NCBI GenBank assembly: GCA_002368735.1
Contig: DFEQ01000086.1
Coordinates: 1 to 8,050, forward strand
DNA from: Christensenella sp. UBA3798
GTDB taxonomy: Bacteria; Bacillota; Clostridia; Christensenellales; CAG-1252
Direction: 5' to 3'
Length of the DNA: 8,050 bases
A program made the position numbers and the translations under genes. The notes below the pieces were generated by a model. It did no database searches. It was given only the letters and a program-made list of their open reading frames with translations, and was not told the origin of the DNA. The first letter of the stretch is position 1; every line of letters begins with the position of its first letter. Positions 6,582-8,050 of the stretch are shown here, piece by piece.

Positions 6582-6806
6582 TTCACGCCGTTAGCCGCGT
6601 TGGGGTCCCCGAAGAATTGATAAATCCTTTGGGGTGTTGCGGCGCGTACATCATGCCTCCGAAGGAGGTACATCATGCGCCCGCAGGGCGTACATCATGT
6701 CGCGGAACGCGATACATCATGCGCGCGGTAGCGCGTACATCATGCGACTTCGTCGCACGATTCCGCATTGCGCATTGCTTACAATCATGCACGAAGTGCA
6801 ATTCAC
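6565..6806. repeat. Hairpin array: constant TACATCATG linkers, variable 5-bp stems
   Basis: Five identical 9-bp linkers TACATCATG start at 6647, 6669, 6691, 6713 and 6736 (steps 22, 22, 22, 23). Each is followed by a different short hairpin: CCTCC-GAA-GGAGG (6656-6668), CGCCC-GCA-GGGCG (6678-6690), TCGCG-GAA-CGCGA (6700-6712), CGCGC-GGTA-GCGCG (6722-6735) and GCGAC-TTC-GTCGC (6744-6756). A degenerate part follows (CGC-ATT-GCG), then TGCAC-GAA-GTGCA (6788-6800) and ATTCAC, which contains the nadE stop. At the other end is GACGAC-ATA-GTCGTC with AATTCAC (6565-6586). In between, CCCCGAAG (6607-6614) pairs with CTTTGGGG (6627-6634). Stem sequence changes while pairing is kept, and the 22-bp period rules out a protein repeat. 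Confidence 0.8.
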
Positions 6807-7534
6807 TTGTTTTCGGAGAAAACAGGGGGTAACGCCATTTTATGTAAACTGGATTTATGGTACTTTTCTATGATCTTCTCCGCCTCGGGGGATACCTTCT
6901 CCCCGCGAAGGTAGGCGTCGATCTCGGCGTAGGTGACGCCCATTTCGGACTCGTCGGTCTGCCCCTCGAATAAGCCTGCCGAGGGCGCCTTGGTGACCAC
7001 GTGTTCGGGCGCGCCGAGATAGCGCAGGAAGTCAAAGACTTCTGTGGCGGTGAGGTCTGCGATGGGGTTGAAGTCGCAGGCGCCGTCCCCCCATTTGGTG
7101 AAGTAGCCCATATATCTCTCGCTCTTATTGCCCGTACCTGCTACGAGATAGCCTCTTTCCGCGCCGATGGCGTAGAGGGTGGTCATCCTAAGGCGGGGAG
7201 CGATGTTGGAGAGTGCGCCCTTGGTGGTCAGGCTGTTCCCGACCGCACCGAGAAGGGTGCTCCTGACCTCGGTCAAGTCCACGACCATGGTCTCCACTCC
7301 GTATTTTGCCGCTACGGCGAGTCCGTCCTCCCTGTCCTCTCCGAAGTTTCTCTTGGAGGCGCAGGGCATGATGACGCCGAGCACGTTCTTTGTCGCGAAG
7401 GAGGAGAGTGCCGCCACGAGGGCGCTGTCCTTGCCGCCGCTGTTGCCGAAGACGACGCCCTTGGCGCCCGTCTTCACCAGCATTTCACGGATAAAAGCCA
7501 CTCTTGCCTGCTTTTCCTTTTCCCAATCTCTCAT
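6803..7534 (-). CDS. nadE: NH3-dependent NAD+ synthetase
   Basis: This cytosolic enzyme of 243 residues carries out the last step of NAD synthesis: deamido-NAD plus ammonia and ATP to NAD, AMP and pyrophosphate. It has the PP-loop NSGGKDSA (31-38), N110 with PRLRM (113-117), GTGNKSE (133-139), GDGACDFNPIADL (149-161) and the KAPSAGL loop (182-188). There is no N-terminal glutaminase domain, so free ammonia is the nitrogen source, and the length matches the short ammonia-dependent class. The chosen ATG at 7534 has AAGGAAGG five nucleotides upstream. A GTG two codons earlier would abut that ribosome site and is rejected. The stop codon lies within the first repeat motif of the hairpin array, so no ordinary 3' untranslated region exists. 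It is divergent from asnA. Confidence 0.95.
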   Translation of the reverse strand: MRDWEKEKQARVAFIREMLVKTGAKGVVFGNSGGKDSALVAALSSFATKNVLGVIMPCASKRNFGEDREDGLAVAAKYGVETMVVDLTEVRSTLLGAVGNSLTTKGALSNIAPRLRMTTLYAIGAERGYLVAGTGNKSERYMGYFTKWGDGACDFNPIADLTATEVFDFLRYLGAPEHVVTKAPSAGLFEGQTDESEMGVTYAEIDAYLRGEKVSPEAEKIIEKYHKSSLHKMALPPVFSENK

Positions 7535-7566
7535 AAACACCTTCCTTGTCAGTATCGGATAAGAGC

Positions 7567-7575
7567 ATTATACCA
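7567..7575 (-). promoter_or_regulatory. Extended -10 promoter of nadE
   Basis: TGGTATAAT on the minus strand (TG at 7574-7575, -10 at 7567-7572) is an extended -10 element. No good -35 lies 16-18 bp upstream, which is common for this promoter type. The start point is expected near 7560, giving a leader of about 26 nt with the AAGGAAGG ribosome site. Confidence 0.6.
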
Positions 7576-7604
7576 CGATTGTTTATCAAAAGTTTATGAT
7601 TTTG

Positions 7605-7634
7605 TTGTAAATAGAGGCGGAAATTTATTATAAT
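7605..7634 (+). promoter_or_regulatory. Promoter of asnA
   Basis: TTGTAA (7605-7610), an 18-bp spacer and a perfect TATAAT (7629-7634) point toward asnA. The start is expected near 7641, leaving a leader of only about 14 nt that already contains the GAGG ribosome site (7642-7645). A leader this short has no room for a T-box or other riboswitch, which some Bacillota use to control asparagine synthesis genes. Confidence 0.55.
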
Positions 7635-7654
7635 AGACTTTGAGGTACTATATT

Positions 7655-8050
7655 ATGAGTAATTTTTACTATCCCGAAAAATACGTCAGCCTCCTCGGCG
7701 TGTACGACACGCAGGTCGCCATCGGCTACTTGAAGCGCTGCTTTGAAGATAAGCTCGCCACGGCTCTCAACCTGATCCGCGTTTCCGCCCCCCTCTTCGT
7801 GGACCCCAAGACGGGTCTCAACGACGACCTCAACGGCGTGGAGCGCGCCGTCAACTTTGACATCAAGGAGACGGGCACCGAGGCGCACATCGTGCATTCC
7901 CTCGCGAAGTGGAAGAGACAGGCTTTGAAAAACTACGGCTTCCCCGTCGGACAGGGCTTATACACCGATATGAACGCCATCCGCCGCGACGAGGAGATGG
8001 ATAATCTGCACTCCATCTACGTGGACCAATGGGACTGGGAGAAGGTCATC
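7655..8050 (+). CDS. asnA: Aspartate-ammonia ligase (asparagine synthetase A), 5' part
   Basis: The first 132 codons of AsnA are present; the family is usually about 330-340 residues, so the window edge removes roughly 60 percent. The enzyme forms asparagine from aspartate, ammonia and ATP through an aspartyl-adenylate on a class II aminoacyl-tRNA-synthetase-like fold. Recognisable blocks are LIRVSAPLF (40-48), GLNDDLNGVERAV (54-66), HIVHSLAKWKR (78-88), GLYTDMNAIRRDE (101-113) and HSIYVDQWDWEK (119-130). The ATG at 7655 is preceded by GAGG with 9-nt spacing. The frame is open to the last base with no defect. It is transcribed away from nadE across 120 bp; both enzymes use ammonia directly. 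Confidence 0.95.
   Translation, partial: MSNFYYPEKYVSLLGVYDTQVAIGYLKRCFEDKLATALNLIRVSAPLFVDPKTGLNDDLNGVERAVNFDIKETGTEAHIVHSLAKWKRQALKNYGFPVGQGLYTDMNAIRRDEEMDNLHSIYVDQWDWEKVI

Noticed and set aside
6647..6800. Possible CRISPR array.
   Set aside because: The constant part is only 9 bp, the variable parts are 13-14 bp palindromes rather than unrelated spacers, and no cas genes are present.
6617..6873. Two plus-strand open frames of 71 and 79 codons running through the hairpin array.
   Set aside because: They are made of the array itself, whose 22-bp step shifts frame every unit. They lack convincing ribosome sites, and the second runs into nadE antisense.
7535..7540. GTG at 7540 as the nadE start.
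   Set aside because: The AAGGAAGG ribosome site overlaps or touches that GTG, leaving no spacing; the ATG at 7534 has a normal 5-nt gap.
7628..7897. Minus-strand open frame of 89 codons overlapping the start of asnA.
   Set aside because: The plus strand here encodes unmistakable AsnA motifs with its own promoter and ribosome site.

Overview
This window looks like chromosomal DNA from a Bacillota bacterium, probably an uncultured Clostridia-type gut anaerobe. The reasons are strong AAGGAG-type ribosome sites, a 56-residue clostridial-type 2[4Fe-4S] ferredoxin, ammonia-dependent NadE and AsnA, and sigma-A-like promoters in short AT-rich gaps between moderately GC-rich genes. The assignment rests on gene style only; no rRNA or other marker is present.

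Layout. Everything except the last gene is read on the minus strand, so in transcription order from the right: nadE (7534 to 6803); a 589-bp non-coding, palindrome-rich island (6802 to 6214); trmL (6213 to 5710); a short ferredoxin gene (5578 to 5408) with its own promoter and a rho-independent terminator; then a tight operon tilS - cca - rmuC (5360 to 1415; 2-nt gap, then an ATGA overlap). A sensor histidine kinase follows (1372 to 20) with its own promoter placed so close that the mRNA is predicted to be leaderless. Its 3' end overlaps the apparent TTG start of a response regulator that leaves the window. On the right, asnA (7655 onward, plus strand) diverges from nadE across a 120-bp two-promoter gap and is cut by the window edge.

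Gene logic. Three of the genes act on tRNA: TilS and TrmL modify wobble position 34, and CCA-transferase completes the 3' end. RmuC is a nuclease-fold protein linked to recombination at inverted repeats. NadE and AsnA are both ATP-driven, ammonia-using amide-forming enzymes, as expected for an ammonia-rich habitat. The kinase/regulator pair is an envelope-sensing two-component system with unknown signal.

The most unusual part is the island between nadE and trmL. It holds (a) an array on a 22-bp period in which a constant 9-bp linker, TACATCATG, alternates with 5-bp-stem hairpins of different sequence but intact pairing; (b) three GAGC...GCTC-type palindromes separated by 22-26 bp T-rich linkers; and (c) a roughly 124-bp branched inverted-repeat element ending just before the trmL ribosome site. 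A good minus-strand promoter with a palindrome in its spacer lies between (a) and (b), and would give trmL a long structured leader.
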